From positions 1,165,501 to 1,229,500 of the forward strand of contig NZ_CP079194.1 in assembly GCF_019297855.1 (NCBI RefSeq): 64,000 nt of DNA. The letters are read 5' to 3'. This DNA comes from Gymnodinialimonas ceratoperidinii (lineage in GTDB: Bacteria; Pseudomonadota; Alphaproteobacteria; Rhodobacterales; Rhodobacteraceae). This document shows positions 35,801 to 46,897 of the stretch, one piece after another. Both the position numbers and the translations under genes were made by a program. The notes beneath the pieces are model-generated. The model was not told where the DNA came from and did no database searches. It saw only the letters and a list, made by a program, of their open reading frames with translations. Position 1 is the stretch's first letter; every line of letters begins with the position of its first letter.

Positions 35801-36724
35801 TCAGAGCGAAAGGTTGGGGATGATCTGCTTCTTCCGGCTCACGATACCGGGCAGCACAACCAGATCTCCGTCACCCGCCACGGTGGCGAAGCTTTTCTCT
35901 GCCACGGTGCGCACGAGGTCATTCGGGACGAGCAGCGTTGCCTCTTCATTGAGGATGTCGATCACGAACAGCAAAACCTGATCGGCGCCGTCTTCGGTGG
36001 CCACGACAGGCATCGCTTCCATCAAGCTTTCCTTGCGGGCCAGAACCGTCGCTGGCGAGGTTGTTTCAAGGACGGAGACGCGGAAGGACTTGCCGCCAAC
36101 CTCATAGGTCTTGCTGTCCATGCGCAGCAGCTCTGCTTCGGAGAAGCTAGACACGTCGGATTTCGCGGCGAACATCTCTGCGGCGTAGGCGCTGATGTCC
36201 ACGCCAAGCTCGGCGGCCAAGGCTTCGGCCACGGAACGATCCTCGGACGTGGTGGTGGGGGAGCGGAATTCGAGGGTGTCGGAGAGGATGCAGCTGAGCA
36301 TCGCGCCCTTGATGTTATCCGGCGCGTTTTTCAGGTCGTCGCCAATCATCTTGTGCATCAGCGTCGCGGTGCAGGCGAGCGGTTCGATCCGGATTTCAAT
36401 CGGACCTTTGGTCTCCAGACCGCCGACCAGCTTATGGTGGTCGATGATGCCTTGAATGTCCGCATCGTTGATCGTCGCGGGCAGTTCGGCGGGGTTGTTG
36501 GTGTCGACAATCACCACCGGCTGGCCCGGCTCGACCGTTTCGATGATGCGCGGCTTCTCAAGGTTCCAGCGTTCCAGCACGAAGGCGGCTTCGGTATTGG
36601 GCTCGCCCAGAAGGACAGCTTCGGCGGCCACACCTTTGATTTCAGACAGGTACCATGCCCAGATAAGGGGCGAGCCGGTGGAATCGGTGTCGGGGGACTT
36701 GTGGCCAAATACCAATGTGGTCAT
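35801..36724 (-). CDS. ppaC: manganese-dependent inorganic pyrophosphatase (family II)
   Basis: A 307-residue DHH-family enzyme that hydrolyses pyrophosphate. The N-terminal metal motif GHKSPDTDS, VIVDTN, the DHH motif in GIIDHHKLVGG, and the C-terminal substrate loop SRKKQIIP are all intact. Family II enzymes use Mn or Co and are faster than the common family I type; they are scattered in proteobacteria and known in Rhodobacterales. The gene stands alone. Confidence 0.96.
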   Translation of the reverse strand: MTTLVFGHKSPDTDSTGSPLIWAWYLSEIKGVAAEAVLLGEPNTEAAFVLERWNLEKPRIIETVEPGQPVVIVDTNNPAELPATINDADIQGIIDHHKLVGGLETKGPIEIRIEPLACTATLMHKMIGDDLKNAPDNIKGAMLSCILSDTLEFRSPTTTSEDRSVAEALAAELGVDISAYAAEMFAAKSDVSSFSEAELLRMDSKTYEVGGKSFRVSVLETTSPATVLARKESLMEAMPVVATEDGADQVLLFVIDILNEEATLLVPNDLVRTVAEKSFATVAGDGDLVVLPGIVSRKKQIIPNLSL

Positions 36725-36859
36725 GGGGCAAACCTTGCATGATGTGCTGAATTTGCCGCCCTTCTAGCCGCGAGCCTTGGCGTTGTCACGCCGATGGCAA
36801 TGCAATTGATAAATGCTGTCGTTTGGTGTGTCCGAGCAATCGCGATCTCCACGCAGATG

Positions 36860-38788
36860 CTAGAAATCCTTGAAGACGTCCGCCGGAGGCGCGTCCAGCG
36901 GAAGAGCCGCGGCTGAGACGCTCGCGCTCGGCACATAGGCGGCGACGTCGTCGTAGGCGTCTGGCGCGTGGCTCGTGTCAGATGGGGGGAGTGCCGTGGG
37001 GACCGCACCATTCATCCGAAACCGGGCGAGGTGAGACGCAAGACGGTCAGCCGCGTTGGTGAGGCTTTCGCTCGCGGCAGAGGCTTCCTCTGCCATTGCC
37101 GCGTTTCGTTGCGTGGCGGCGTCCAGCTCTCGGACGCCCGAATTGATTTCCGTGACGCCGATCGATTGCTCTTTCGCCGAGACGGCGATGTCGGAGACCA
37201 GACCGGCCACCTTGTCGACGCGTATGATGATGTCTCCGATGGAGTCGCCGGCTTTGCGGACCAGCTTACTGCCACTTTGCACCTGCTCGCTTGACGAGGC
37301 GATGAGGTCCTTGATTTCCTGCGCGGAGGCCGAGGAGTGTTGCGCCAAGGCGCGTACTTCAGAGGCGACCACGGCAAAGCCGCGGCCTGCTTCCCCCGCC
37401 CGCGCAGCTTCGACGCCGGCATTGAGGGCGAGGAGGTTGGTCTGGAACGCAATGTCGTCGATCACCGAGATGATCTGAGTGATTTGCTGCGAAGAAGCTT
37501 CGATTTCCGCCATGGCAGAGATGGCGTTTTCGACGATTTCGCCGGTACGCTTGGCCACGGTCCGGTTTTCATCCGTGGTGGCCTCCGCATCGGTGGCGTT
37601 GGCGGCCGTGGATTGGACGCTTTCGCTGAGTTGTTCGAGCGCCGAGGCGGATTCTTCCAGCGTGGCCGCCTGGCTTTCCGTCCGCGCGGAGAGGTCTTGC
37701 GACGAACTCGACATTTCACGGGCGTCCTGGTTCACCTCATCGGCGACGTCACGGATGGCCTCCACATTGTCGGAAAGGTTGTCGACCAGCATGTTGAATG
37801 TGGTTCGAAGCCCCTCATACTCGGCCGGGAAGGGGGCGTCAGGCTGGCTTTCGATCTGTTTGGTCAGATCCAGATTGCCGAGGCGCGCGAGCCCCTCGGT
37901 CAGCGCATCGACCACGAAGGCTTGGTCGCGCTGCTTCTCATGCTCTCGTTCGAGCCGATCAGCCTCCGACTTTCTGAGGTTTTCAATCTCGACCATCGAA
38001 GATTGCAGGACCGACAAACCTCTCGCCATGCGCCCTACTTCGTCATCGCGGTCCGCAAAAGCGAACTTTTGATCAAGTTCCCCCTCCGACAAGGCGACAA
38101 TGCTCCGCGTCATCGTGGAAAACGGGTCGAGCATACGGCGGACAATCAGGTAGGCGATCGTCATGAAACCGCCGAGGGTGCCGAAGATGAGCAGGAGTCC
38201 GTTTATGAAGACCGATTGCATGTGGTCGCTGAATGCATCCGTGGGCACGGCGGTGGCAATGGCGCCAATGACCGATCCCGTTTCGCTGAAGATCGGCAGG
38301 TAGAGGACGCGATACCCGAGCCCCGCCGCGAGCATGTTGCCGGTGTAGGTTTGTCCCGCAAGCACCGCCTCGAAGGCCGCGGGGCTGTCGTTTGTCATTT
38401 CCGCGACTTCTGCGGTTGCCGTGGCGCCGGCGAGGGTGCCGAAATTTTGCGCCGAGGGGTCGACGGTCAGGATCGTGGCACTGACGCCGAGCAGGTCGAC
38501 GGCTCGTTGCGCCAAGGAATTCGGTAAGCCGCTAGGCATGTCAGACCAGACAAATTGCTCGATCTGCCCATTCTCATCCATCGTGTAGCTGACGCCGTCA
38601 TATGCTTCCGCCGCTTCGCGCGCCACCATGCGGGCGCCGAGCCAAGTGTCGAGCGAGGCCCCTTTATCGAAGGTACGCCGGATCTCGCCGTGACCGATGA
38701 CGGCAACGGCTACGCAGAAGGTCGCGATCACGGCCCCCAAGGCAGCGATCAACTTGATACTCAGGCTCATCTGGCTGAGATATTTCAT
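36860..38788 (-). CDS. methyl-accepting chemotaxis protein
   Basis: A 642-residue receptor. A first membrane helix (about residues 11-33), a periplasmic sensor region (about 34-188), a second helix (VFINGLLLIFGTLGGFMTIAYLIV split around 190-212), HAMP, then a second HAMP-like segment and the signalling domain. The tip region (IDDIAFQTNLLALNAGVEAARAGEAGRGFAVVASEVR, in parts) is the conserved hairpin that binds CheA/CheW. No tethering pentapeptide is seen at the C-terminus. GGAGGTG precedes ATG 38788. No che genes are nearby. It is divergent from groESL. Confidence 0.95.
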   Translation of the reverse strand: MKYLSQMSLSIKLIAALGAVIATFCVAVAVIGHGEIRRTFDKGASLDTWLGARMVAREAAEAYDGVSYTMDENGQIEQFVWSDMPSGLPNSLAQRAVDLLGVSATILTVDPSAQNFGTLAGATATAEVAEMTNDSPAAFEAVLAGQTYTGNMLAAGLGYRVLYLPIFSETGSVIGAIATAVPTDAFSDHMQSVFINGLLLIFGTLGGFMTIAYLIVRRMLDPFSTMTRSIVALSEGELDQKFAFADRDDEVGRMARGLSVLQSSMVEIENLRKSEADRLEREHEKQRDQAFVVDALTEGLARLGNLDLTKQIESQPDAPFPAEYEGLRTTFNMLVDNLSDNVEAIRDVADEVNQDAREMSSSSQDLSARTESQAATLEESASALEQLSESVQSTAANATDAEATTDENRTVAKRTGEIVENAISAMAEIEASSQQITQIISVIDDIAFQTNLLALNAGVEAARAGEAGRGFAVVASEVRALAQHSSASAQEIKDLIASSSEQVQSGSKLVRKAGDSIGDIIIRVDKVAGLVSDIAVSAKEQSIGVTEINSGVRELDAATQRNAAMAEEASAASESLTNAADRLASHLARFRMNGAVPTALPPSDTSHAPDAYDDVAAYVPSASVSAAALPLDAPPADVFKDF

Positions 38789-38870
38789 CGGCACCTCCGG
38801 GAGATTCGCGCGCTGCTTTCCCGTCAGTGTTAGGGGCAAAACCTGAATCATCCGTTACCGTGACTCCTTC

Positions 38871-38899
38871 TTGACAGGCCGCAACGCGCTGCATATCTG
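38871..38899 (+). promoter_or_regulatory. groESL promoter
   Basis: TTGACA (38871-38876), 17 bases, TATCTG (38894-38899) is a good housekeeping promoter. The overlapping CTTGAC ... GCATATCT also partly fits the sigma-32 consensus. The predicted transcription start abuts the CIRCE-like element. Confidence 0.7.
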
Positions 38900-38906
38900 A
38901 ACGTCG

Positions 38907-38933
38907 TTGGCACTCACCCGATGTGAGTGACAG
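38907..38933. promoter_or_regulatory. degenerate CIRCE (HrcA operator)
   Basis: TTGGCACTC, nine bases, GAGTGACAG. Against the consensus TTAGCACTC-N9-GAGTGCTAA the left arm has one mismatch and the right arm three. Spacing and position just after the promoter are right. Confidence 0.7.
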
Positions 38934-38978
38934 TAAATCAGAGACACAGTCCCTAACCGGATAGAGGAGAGGCCAAAA

Positions 38979-39266
38979 ATGGCATTGAAACCGCTGCAAG
39001 ACCGCGTGTTGGTTCGCCGTGTTGAATCCGAGGAAAAGACCGCTGGCGGTCTGATCATCCCCGAAAGCGCGAAAGAAAAGCCCTCTGAGGGTGAAGTCGT
39101 TGCCTGCGGCGACGGCGCGCGCAAGGACTCTGGCGAGCTGATCGAAATGACCGTCAAGACCGGCGACCGCATCCTGTTCGGCAAATGGTCCGGCACGGAA
39201 GTGACGCTCGACGGCGAAGAGCTTCTGATGATGAAGGAATCGGACATCTTGGGCATCATCACCTGA
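38979..39266 (+). CDS. groES: co-chaperonin GroES
   Basis: A 95-residue protein, complete and of standard length, that caps the GroEL ring. It has [31 protein letters not shown] with the mobile loop (in parts), then [17 protein letters not shown] and KESDILGII at the end. It is first in the groESL operon, 66 bases before groEL. Regulation is probably by sigma-32/housekeeping promoter overlap and by HrcA at the CIRCE-like site. Confidence 0.98.
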   Translation: MALKPLQDRVLVRRVESEEKTAGGLIIPESAKEKPSEGEVVACGDGARKDSGELIEMTVKTGDRILFGKWSGTEVTLDGEELLMMKESDILGIIT

Positions 39267-39320
39267 GACGCTTGCGACCGTCGCAAGCCTCCGATCCCCG
39301 AAAACAACATCGAATTTTAA

Positions 39321-40973
<1,653 letters not shown>

Positions 40974-41012
40974 GCCAGCCTTCGCTGAGCGAGAATTGCC
41001 AATACGGCAGTG

Positions 41013-41037
41013 CAAAGGCCCCCTCGTGGGGCCTTTG
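41013..41037 (+). terminator. groESL terminator
   Basis: CAAAGGCCCC (41013-41022) pairs with GGGGCCTTTG (41028-41037) over a five-base loop. The U-tract is weak, but stem and position are right. Confidence 0.75.
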
Positions 41038-41092
41038 TCATGTCTGGCGGCACGGTCTTTCCTTTTGCCGATGCGCCTGACAGAAATCGACC

Positions 41093-42235
41093 ATGCACAA
41101 CGCGCCTCTCTCCCTCACGTTCTCGGATGCACAGATCCTGACCCCGGACGGGCTGATGGCGGGTGACTTGTCGATATCCGAAGGGTTCATCGGGCGCTCC
41201 TGCGGGCGCCGGATCAACGCGGACGGCTATCTGATCCTGCCCGGTATCATCGACCTGCACGGCGATGGGTTCGAGCATCACATGGCGCCGCGGCGGGGCG
41301 CGCAGTCGGAGCCGACCCAAGGGTTGCGGGCTGTCGAGGCGGAATTGGCGGCCAACGGCATCACCACCGCGATGCTGGCGCAATTCTTTTCGTGGGAAGG
41401 GGGGATGCGGGGGCCGGATTCTGCCGAGACTCTGATACGTGCCGTGGCCGACCATGACGCTGGCACCGATCTGCACATCCAGCTTCGTCTGGAAGTCGCC
41501 GTGTCGGACCTGTTCGACCGGGCGTCTGCCCTGATCGACGCGGCGCGCATCCGCTACGTCGTGCTCAATGATCACCTGCCGCACCGCGCGCTTGCTGCCG
41601 GGAAACGGCCACCGCGCCTTACGGGGCAGGCGCTGAAATCGGGCCGCTCGCCGGAGGCTCATCTGGCGATGTTGCAGGACCTCCACAAATCCATGCCCCG
41701 CGCAATAGCGGCGCTGGCCGAGCTGACCTCGGACCTCACAGCGAAGGGCGTGCGGCTTGGCAGCCACGATGACCGGACGTCCGAAGATCGCGCGCGCTTC
41801 CGGGCCTTGGGCGCAGATATTTGCGAGTTCCCCGAGACGCTCAAGGCCGCTGAGACGGCCCGCGCGGCGGGAGAGCCGATCATCATGGGGGCGCCGAACG
41901 TGGTGCGCGGCGGCTCTCACGACAAGAAGATCGCGGCTGCGGACCTGATCGCCAAGGATTGGGTGGATGCGCTTGTCTCGGATTACCATTACCCTTCGCT
42001 GCACCGCGCGGCCTTGAAGCTGTGGCAGGACGGGCTTCCGCTACAGCAGGCGTGGGGGTTGGTTTCCTCGGGCCCGGCGCGGGTCATGGGGTGGGACGAC
42101 CGGGGGCACTTGTCGCCGGGGCTGCGGGCTGATCTTGTGCTGATGCACGCTCAGACGCGCCGCATCGAGGGCGTGCTGTGTCACGGACGCGTCACGCATT
42201 TATCGGGTGAACTTGCAGCAAGGATGGTGGGCTGA
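41093..42235 (+). CDS. PhnM-like ribose methylphosphonate triphosphate diphosphatase
   Basis: A 380-residue amidohydrolase whose motifs match PhnM: LPGIIDLHGDGFEHHMAPR (metal His pair), EAELAANGITTAMLAQFFSWEGG, VLNDHLPH and VSDYHYPSLHRAAL. PhnM removes pyrophosphate from alpha-D-ribose 1-methylphosphonate 5-triphosphate in the C-P lyase pathway. No other phn gene is near, so this may be a stray paralogue with another substrate. The downstream permease begins one base after its stop. Confidence 0.88.
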   Translation: MHNAPLSLTFSDAQILTPDGLMAGDLSISEGFIGRSCGRRINADGYLILPGIIDLHGDGFEHHMAPRRGAQSEPTQGLRAVEAELAANGITTAMLAQFFSWEGGMRGPDSAETLIRAVADHDAGTDLHIQLRLEVAVSDLFDRASALIDAARIRYVVLNDHLPHRALAAGKRPPRLTGQALKSGRSPEAHLAMLQDLHKSMPRAIAALAELTSDLTAKGVRLGSHDDRTSEDRARFRALGADICEFPETLKAAETARAAGEPIIMGAPNVVRGGSHDKKIAAADLIAKDWVDALVSDYHYPSLHRAALKLWQDGLPLQQAWGLVSSGPARVMGWDDRGHLSPGLRADLVLMHAQTRRIEGVLCHGRVTHLSGELAARMVG

Positions 42236-42236
42236 C

Positions 42237-43106
42237 GTGCGTTTTTTGCTTTTGGTCTGCGTGGTCCTTGTTGCCTTCGCCTCGAACTCGATCCTGAACC
42301 GGTTGGCCGTGGGCAGCGGCGAGATCGACGCCCTGGTTTTCGCTGTCATCCGCGCCGTTGCGGGCGCCGTCACCCTCGCGGTTCTGGTCTTGGCGCGGCG
42401 CCGCAGCCTGCCGTTGTTCAAGCCCGCGCGGTTTGTAGGCGCCGGAAGCCTGACGCTTTATCTCGTCGGTTTCTCAATGGCTTATGTGCAGATGGACGCG
42501 GGCCTCGGCGCGTTGATCCTGTTCGGCGGCGTGCAGGTGACGATGTTCGCGGGCACGGTGTTGGGCGGAGAGCGCCCGCCCGCGCGCCGGTGGATCGGCG
42601 CGGCACTGGCTCTTGCCGGCCTCGCGTGGCTCAGCTGGCCCTCGGGGGCCGCGGCGCTGCCGGTGATTGCCGTAATCGCCATGTTGCTGGCCGCGGTGGG
42701 GTGGGGGATCTACAGCCTCGCGGGGCGCACCTCGACCGATCCCATGGCCGAGACCGGAGCGAATTTCATCTGGTCCGTGCCGCCGCTTCTGTTGCTGTCG
42801 ATGATGCGGCCAGCGCAAATCGACGGCATCGAGGCATCGACCTGGGGCATCATTCTGGCCGTTGTGGCCGGTGCGATCACTTCGGGCCTTGGCTATGCGC
42901 TTTGGTACTCGGTATTGCCGCGCCTCGGCGGGACCGTTTCGGCGCTGTTGCAACTGACCGTACCGATCATTGCCATGGTCGCGGGTGTCGTGCTGCTCGA
43001 TGAGTTGATCACCTGGCGCATGATCGGGGCGGGGGCGCTGACCCTCGGCGGCATCGCCTACGGTCTTGGCGTGTTTCAGAGGATGGCAGGCTCGAGAGCG
43101 TCGTAA
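42237..43106 (+). CDS. EamA/DMT-superfamily permease
   Basis: A 289-residue protein with ten hydrophobic helices in two EamA repeats (FLLLVCVVLVAFASNSILNRLAV at the start; TSGLGYALWYSVLPRLGGTVSALLQLTVPII, in two parts, in repeat two). Substrate is unknown. GTG 42237 follows GGTGGG and starts one base after the PhnM-like stop; a GTG at 42207 is also in frame. Its 3' end overlaps the convergent Nudix gene by 31 bases. Confidence 0.88.
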   Translation: MRFLLLVCVVLVAFASNSILNRLAVGSGEIDALVFAVIRAVAGAVTLAVLVLARRRSLPLFKPARFVGAGSLTLYLVGFSMAYVQMDAGLGALILFGGVQVTMFAGTVLGGERPPARRWIGAALALAGLAWLSWPSGAAALPVIAVIAMLLAAVGWGIYSLAGRTSTDPMAETGANFIWSVPPLLLLSMMRPAQIDGIEASTWGIILAVVAGAITSGLGYALWYSVLPRLGGTVSALLQLTVPIIAMVAGVVLLDELITWRMIGAGALTLGGIAYGLGVFQRMAGSRAS

Positions 43107-43531
43107 TGGACGCCGCCCTCCCAGGCGATCCGCTCGAGGCTGTCTGGTTTGACACGGACATGGGCCATCTCCTCGCGCGCGACAAGGCGGCGGTGGGTCA
43201 CGATGCCTTCGGGATCTTTCCAGTCCTGCGACAGGTCGCCTGACACCAGCGTGACGCGGAAATAGATGTCGACCTGGTGAAAGTTGCGCTTCCGGTCGTG
43301 GAATTCATTTACCAGACAGGGCGCGCCGACGGCGATCTCCAGCCCGGTTTCCTCGTGAAACTCGCGTTTCAGGTTGTCTTCCAAGGAGCTATGGGCATCC
43401 GCGCCGCCACCGGGCACGCACATCAGGTCGGACTTCCCCTCGGGCCAGGCATTAACCAAGAGCAGACGATCATCGATCATCAGGATGCCGCGCACAGCCA
43501 TGCGAATGGGGCGGGAGGAGGTTCTTGACAT
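43076..43531 (-). CDS. Nudix hydrolase
   Basis: A 151-residue protein with a Nudix box: GGGADAHSSLEDNLKREF then HEETGLEI, at about residues 41-67, which binds the metal and pyrophosphate of a nucleoside-diphosphate-X substrate. The substrate is unknown. It is convergent and overlapping with the EamA permease gene, and divergent from the lipase-like gene. Confidence 0.9.
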   Translation of the reverse strand: MSRTSSRPIRMAVRGILMIDDRLLLVNAWPEGKSDLMCVPGGGADAHSSLEDNLKREFHEETGLEIAVGAPCLVNEFHDRKRNFHQVDIYFRVTLVSGDLSQDWKDPEGIVTHRRLVAREEMAHVRVKPDSLERIAWEGGVHYDALEPAIL

Positions 43532-43588
43532 GGATAAACCTTACGTGACGGCGCGCAGAGGGCAAGACCTCTCGTCGGGAGGGTCGGG

Positions 43589-44332
43589 ATGGCCTATCTA
43601 GGGAGAATGAGATGGGCAATTGGCATTCTTCTGGGCCTGACGGTCACCGCTCCGGCGCAGGCCGATTGCGTCGTGTTGCTCCACGGTCTGGCGCGGAGTG
43701 AAACCTCGCTCTACGTGCTGGAGGAACGGCTGGAGGCGGAAGGCTACCAGGTCGAGAACCGAAGCTATCCCTCCACCCGTTCAGCGATTGCGGAGCTTGC
43801 CGAGACGGTCATCCCCCCGGCGCTCGCCCGATGTGGCACGCAGCGCGTGCATTTCGTGACCCACTCCATGGGCGGCATTCTGGCCCGCTACTGGTTGGGT
43901 GAGCATCCGATGCCGCATCTGGGGCGGGTTGTGATGTTGGCGCCGCCCAACGGAGGCACCGAACTGGTGGATGTACTGGGGCCGCTGGAGCCGTTCGAGT
44001 GGCTCAACGGCCCGGCGGGTCAGCAGCTTGGCACCGATCCCGAGACCTTGGTGAACCGCCTGGGCGAGGTGGACTTCGAGCTTGGCGTGATCGCGGGTAA
44101 CCGCACGCTGAACCCGATCTATTCCGCGCTCATTCCCGGGCCGGACGATGGCAAGGTGGGTGTGGATCGCACGGAGGTCGCGGGCATGGCGGATCATATC
44201 GTACTGCCGGTGACCCACACCTTCATGATGAACAGCCCGCTCGTCATCGCACAGGTCGAGGCGTTTCTGGAAACGGGTGCCTTTGATCATGACCTGAGCG
44301 TGATCGAGGCCATTGGTGAGTTGATCGAATAA
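43589..44332 (+). CDS. exported alpha/beta hydrolase (lipase-like)
   Basis: A 247-residue protein with a signal peptide ([19 protein letters not shown] within the first 25 residues), then [13 protein letters not shown] (oxyanion region) and the nucleophile elbow [13 protein letters not shown] with Ser about residue 93. The catalytic His is likely in PVTHTFMM. It resembles PGAP1-like and lipase class 2 proteins; it probably acts on esters in the periplasm. GGAGGG supports ATG 43589. Repeat copy C follows. Confidence 0.87.
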   Translation: MAYLGRMRWAIGILLGLTVTAPAQADCVVLLHGLARSETSLYVLEERLEAEGYQVENRSYPSTRSAIAELAETVIPPALARCGTQRVHFVTHSMGGILARYWLGEHPMPHLGRVVMLAPPNGGTELVDVLGPLEPFEWLNGPAGQQLGTDPETLVNRLGEVDFELGVIAGNRTLNPIYSALIPGPDDGKVGVDRTEVAGMADHIVLPVTHTFMMNSPLVIAQVEAFLETGAFDHDLSVIEAIGELIE

Positions 44333-44400
44333 GGTTTGGTGCCTGGCGTACCAATCACAGCAGCAAAACCCGCGCCTTGGCCGCCGATGCAGGTGGCGTG

Positions 44401-44441
44401 CGAGAGCGCGGGATTGAGTTGTATTTGCCAAGATGAAGGAG
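44401..44441 (+). repeat. intergenic repeat element, copy C
   Basis: GCGCGGGATTGAGTTGTATT then TGCCAAGATGAAGGAGG. It matches copy B at all but two positions over the 26-base tail. It lies after the lipase-like gene, on the sense strand, and before purK (convergent). Confidence 0.7.
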
Positions 44442-44457
44442 GAGCCGTCGTACTGCC

Positions 44458-45522
44458 TCAGGCGGGACCGGTGACCTGGTTGATGTGGCCCATCTTGCGA
44501 CCCGCGCGGGTCTCCGCTTTCCCGTAGAGGTGTATCTGCACCCCTTTCTCGGCCGCCAGTGATGCGGCGCGGGTGACATCTTCACCGATGAGGTTCTCCA
44601 TGGTGACGTTTGCATGGCGACTGCCATCGCCGAGCGGCCAGCCCGTCACGGCGCGGATGTGCTGTTCGAACTGATCCACGGCGCAGCCTGCCTGTGTCCA
44701 ATGGCCGGAGTTGTGCACCCGCGGCGCGATCTCGTTCACGATCAGACCTTGGGGGGTGACGAAGAGCTCGACGCCGATCACGCCCACGTAATCCAGCGCG
44801 TTGAGGATTTTCGAGGCGATCAGGACGGCGTCGATGTTCAGGGATGACGGAACGGCAGCGGGGACCGTGGTCGTGTCGAGAATGCCGTCCTTGTGCAGGT
44901 TCTCTCCGGGATCGAAGGCGGCGACCGCGCCGTCCTGGCCGCGCGCGGCGATGACGCTGATCTCTTTCGAGAAAGCCACGAAGCCTTCGGCGATGGCGGG
45001 GGCGCCTTCGAGGGAGGCCAGCGCCGTCTCGGCGTCCTCGGGCGCCATTACGCGCGCCTGTCCCTTGCCATCATAGCCAAAGCGGCGGGTCTTCAGGATC
45101 GCGGGGGTGCCGGTAGTCTCCAACACCTCGTGGATATCGTCGCTCACCGGCGCATAGGGGGCGGTCTTCAGGCCGAGATCGCGCAGGAAGGCTTTTTCGA
45201 TCAGGCGATCCTGGCTGGTTTCGAGCGCCCGACGGTCGGGGAAGAGCGGGGTCGTCGCGGCGATGACATCGAGGGCCTCGGCGGGGATGTTCTCGAACTC
45301 GAAGGTGATGACATCGCAGGCTTGCGCGAAGGTGCGCAGCGCGTCGAGGTCGTCGTAGGGGGCTTGCGTCCAGGCCGTGGCGACCTCGGCGGCCGGCGCG
45401 CTGCCGGGCTCGAAGATATGGGTCTTGTAGCCGAGGTTCGCCGCCGCCATGGCGAGCATGCGTCCGAGTTGGCCACCGCCAAGAATGCCGATGGTGCTGC
45501 CGGAGGGGAGGGGATCAGTCAT
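44458..45522 (-). CDS. purK: N5-carboxyaminoimidazole ribonucleotide synthase
   Basis: A 354-residue ATP-grasp enzyme that carboxylates AIR with ATP and bicarbonate in purine synthesis. It has [12 protein letters not shown] at the start, [13 protein letters not shown] (ATP loop), and [18 protein letters not shown] 45522 lies inside the end of purE; the eight-base overlap implies coupled translation. The longer frame upstream would run through purE. Confidence 0.97.
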   Translation of the reverse strand: MTDPLPSGSTIGILGGGQLGRMLAMAAANLGYKTHIFEPGSAPAAEVATAWTQAPYDDLDALRTFAQACDVITFEFENIPAEALDVIAATTPLFPDRRALETSQDRLIEKAFLRDLGLKTAPYAPVSDDIHEVLETTGTPAILKTRRFGYDGKGQARVMAPEDAETALASLEGAPAIAEGFVAFSKEISVIAARGQDGAVAAFDPGENLHKDGILDTTTVPAAVPSSLNIDAVLIASKILNALDYVGVIGVELFVTPQGLIVNEIAPRVHNSGHWTQAGCAVDQFEQHIRAVTGWPLGDGSRHANVTMENLIGEDVTRAASLAAEKGVQIHLYGKAETRAGRKMGHINQVTGPA

Positions 45523-45997
45523 CGGAGGGCACCTCGGGGATCGACGCGCTGAGATCGGCGCGCCACTGGTCGAGGCGGGCGGCCAGGGCGGGGTCGCCAT
45601 TGGCGAGGATCGCGGCAGCCATGAGGCCCGCGTTCGCGGCCCCGGCCGCGCCGATTGCCATGGTCGCCACGGGGTAGCCCTTGGGCATCTGGACGATGGA
45701 GTAGAGGCTGTCGACGCCGGAAAGGGCTTTTGTCTGCACCGGTACCCCGATCACCGGCACGCGGGTCTTGGAGGCAACCATGCCCGGCAGATGCGCGGCC
45801 CCGCCGGCGCCTGCGATGATCGCCTTGAGGCCCGCGTCCGCCGCGCCCTTGCCGAAGTCCCAGAGCCTGTCGGGGGTGCGATGGGCCGAGACGATCCGCG
45901 CCTCGTAAGCCACGCCGAGCGCGTCGAGAATATCGGCGGCTTCCCGCATTGTGGGCCAGTCCGATTGAGACCCCATGATGATCGCGACCTGAACCAT
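45515..45997 (-). CDS. purE: N5-carboxyaminoimidazole ribonucleotide mutase
   Basis: A 160-residue enzyme that turns N5-CAIR into CAIR, the step after PurK. The class I PurE motifs [21 protein letters not shown] and [13 protein letters not shown] are intact. It is first in the purEK operon. Confidence 0.97.
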   Translation of the reverse strand: MVQVAIIMGSQSDWPTMREAADILDALGVAYEARIVSAHRTPDRLWDFGKGAADAGLKAIIAGAGGAAHLPGMVASKTRVPVIGVPVQTKALSGVDSLYSIVQMPKGYPVATMAIGAAGAANAGLMAAAILANGDPALAARLDQWRADLSASIPEVPSDD

Positions 45998-46054
45998 AAT
46001 CTCTCCGCCATTCGCCCTCAGGAAGCGCGCACTATAAGGCGCGCGGGCGGGGTC

Positions 46055-46273
46055 TCAAGCGATGATGTCGGGGGTAAGCTCGTCTTCGACCTGGGCGATG
46101 CGGTCTTTGAGCTTCAGTTTCTGGGTTTTCAGCCGTTTCAGGGTCAATTGATCGGGGTTGACCGATTCCTGCAGCGCTTCGATCGCGGCGTCCAGATCGC
46201 GATGCTCTCGGCGCAATACCCGCAATTGCACGGCCAGAACATCTTCGTGGTTCATCTCAGACGGCGCGTTCAT
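46055..46273 (-). CDS. DUF465 (YdcH-like) small protein
   Basis: A 72-residue all-helical protein: RVLRREHRDLDAAIEALQ then LKRLKTQKLKLKDRIAQVEDEL. This is the DUF465/YdcH heptad pattern, likely to form a helical hairpin or coiled coil. Function is unknown. Starts at ATG 46273 or, less likely, 46255. Confidence 0.88.
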   Translation of the reverse strand: MNAPSEMNHEDVLAVQLRVLRREHRDLDAAIEALQESVNPDQLTLKRLKTQKLKLKDRIAQVEDELTPDIIA

Positions 46274-46340
46274 TGGCGATATTTCCCCGATTCAGGAGAT
46301 CAACTTAGCGCCAATGTCTGCGGGCTCCAAGCCTCTCGCA

Positions 46341-46370
46341 CTTGAAGGGGCGGCGCGCGCATCCCATATT
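46341..46370 (+). promoter_or_regulatory. sigma-32-type promoter of hsp20
   Basis: CTTGAA (46341-46346), 16 bases, CCCATATT (46363-46370). It matches the sigma-32 consensus (CTTGAA ... CCCCATNT) well. It lies 75 bases before the hsp20 start. Confidence 0.8.
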
Positions 46371-46444
46371 CAGGTAACGGGGCCTTGCCGAATGCGGGAG
46401 GTCGGACCGTACCGCAGATCGCTTGCCTTGAGGATGTGCCTGAG

Positions 46445-46897
46445 ATGACGAAACTGACCCTTGCCTCCCACCCCTATCTTCTGGGGTTTGACCAGCTTGA
46501 ACGGCTGGTGGAGCGCACCGCCAAATCTGGAAACGAGGGCTATCCGCCCTACAATATCGAACAGCGCGGCGAGAATGCTTACCGCATCACGCTTGCCGTG
46601 GCGGGGTTTGCGGATGCTGACCTTTCGATCACGGTCGAGGATCGCCAATTGGTGATCCGCGGCAAGCAGGACGACGCGCAGGCCGACCGGGTGTACCTCC
46701 ACCGAGGGATCGCGACGCGGCAATTCCAGCGCTCTTTCGTGCTGGCTGACGGCGTCGACGTCGCAGGTGCCGAGATGGAGAACGGGCTTCTCCACGTCGA
46801 CCTGACCCGCGTGCTGCCCGATAGCGTCGTGCAGACGATCAAGATCCAGACCCGAGGCGCCGAGGCGCGCTCGATGAAAACCGGAGGCGACGAATAA
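46445..46897 (+). CDS. Hsp20/alpha-crystallin small heat-shock protein
   Basis: A 150-residue ATP-independent holdase of the IbpA type. The N-terminus MTKLTLASHPYLLGFDQLERL is the usual rhodobacterial form; the alpha-crystallin domain (about residues 38-130) has YRITLAVAGFADADLSI and the core ENGLLHVDLTR. The stop codon overlaps the next start by one base. The promoter at 46341 makes it a likely RpoH target. Confidence 0.95.
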   Translation: MTKLTLASHPYLLGFDQLERLVERTAKSGNEGYPPYNIEQRGENAYRITLAVAGFADADLSITVEDRQLVIRGKQDDAQADRVYLHRGIATRQFQRSFVLADGVDVAGAEMENGLLHVDLTRVLPDSVVQTIKIQTRGAEARSMKTGGDE

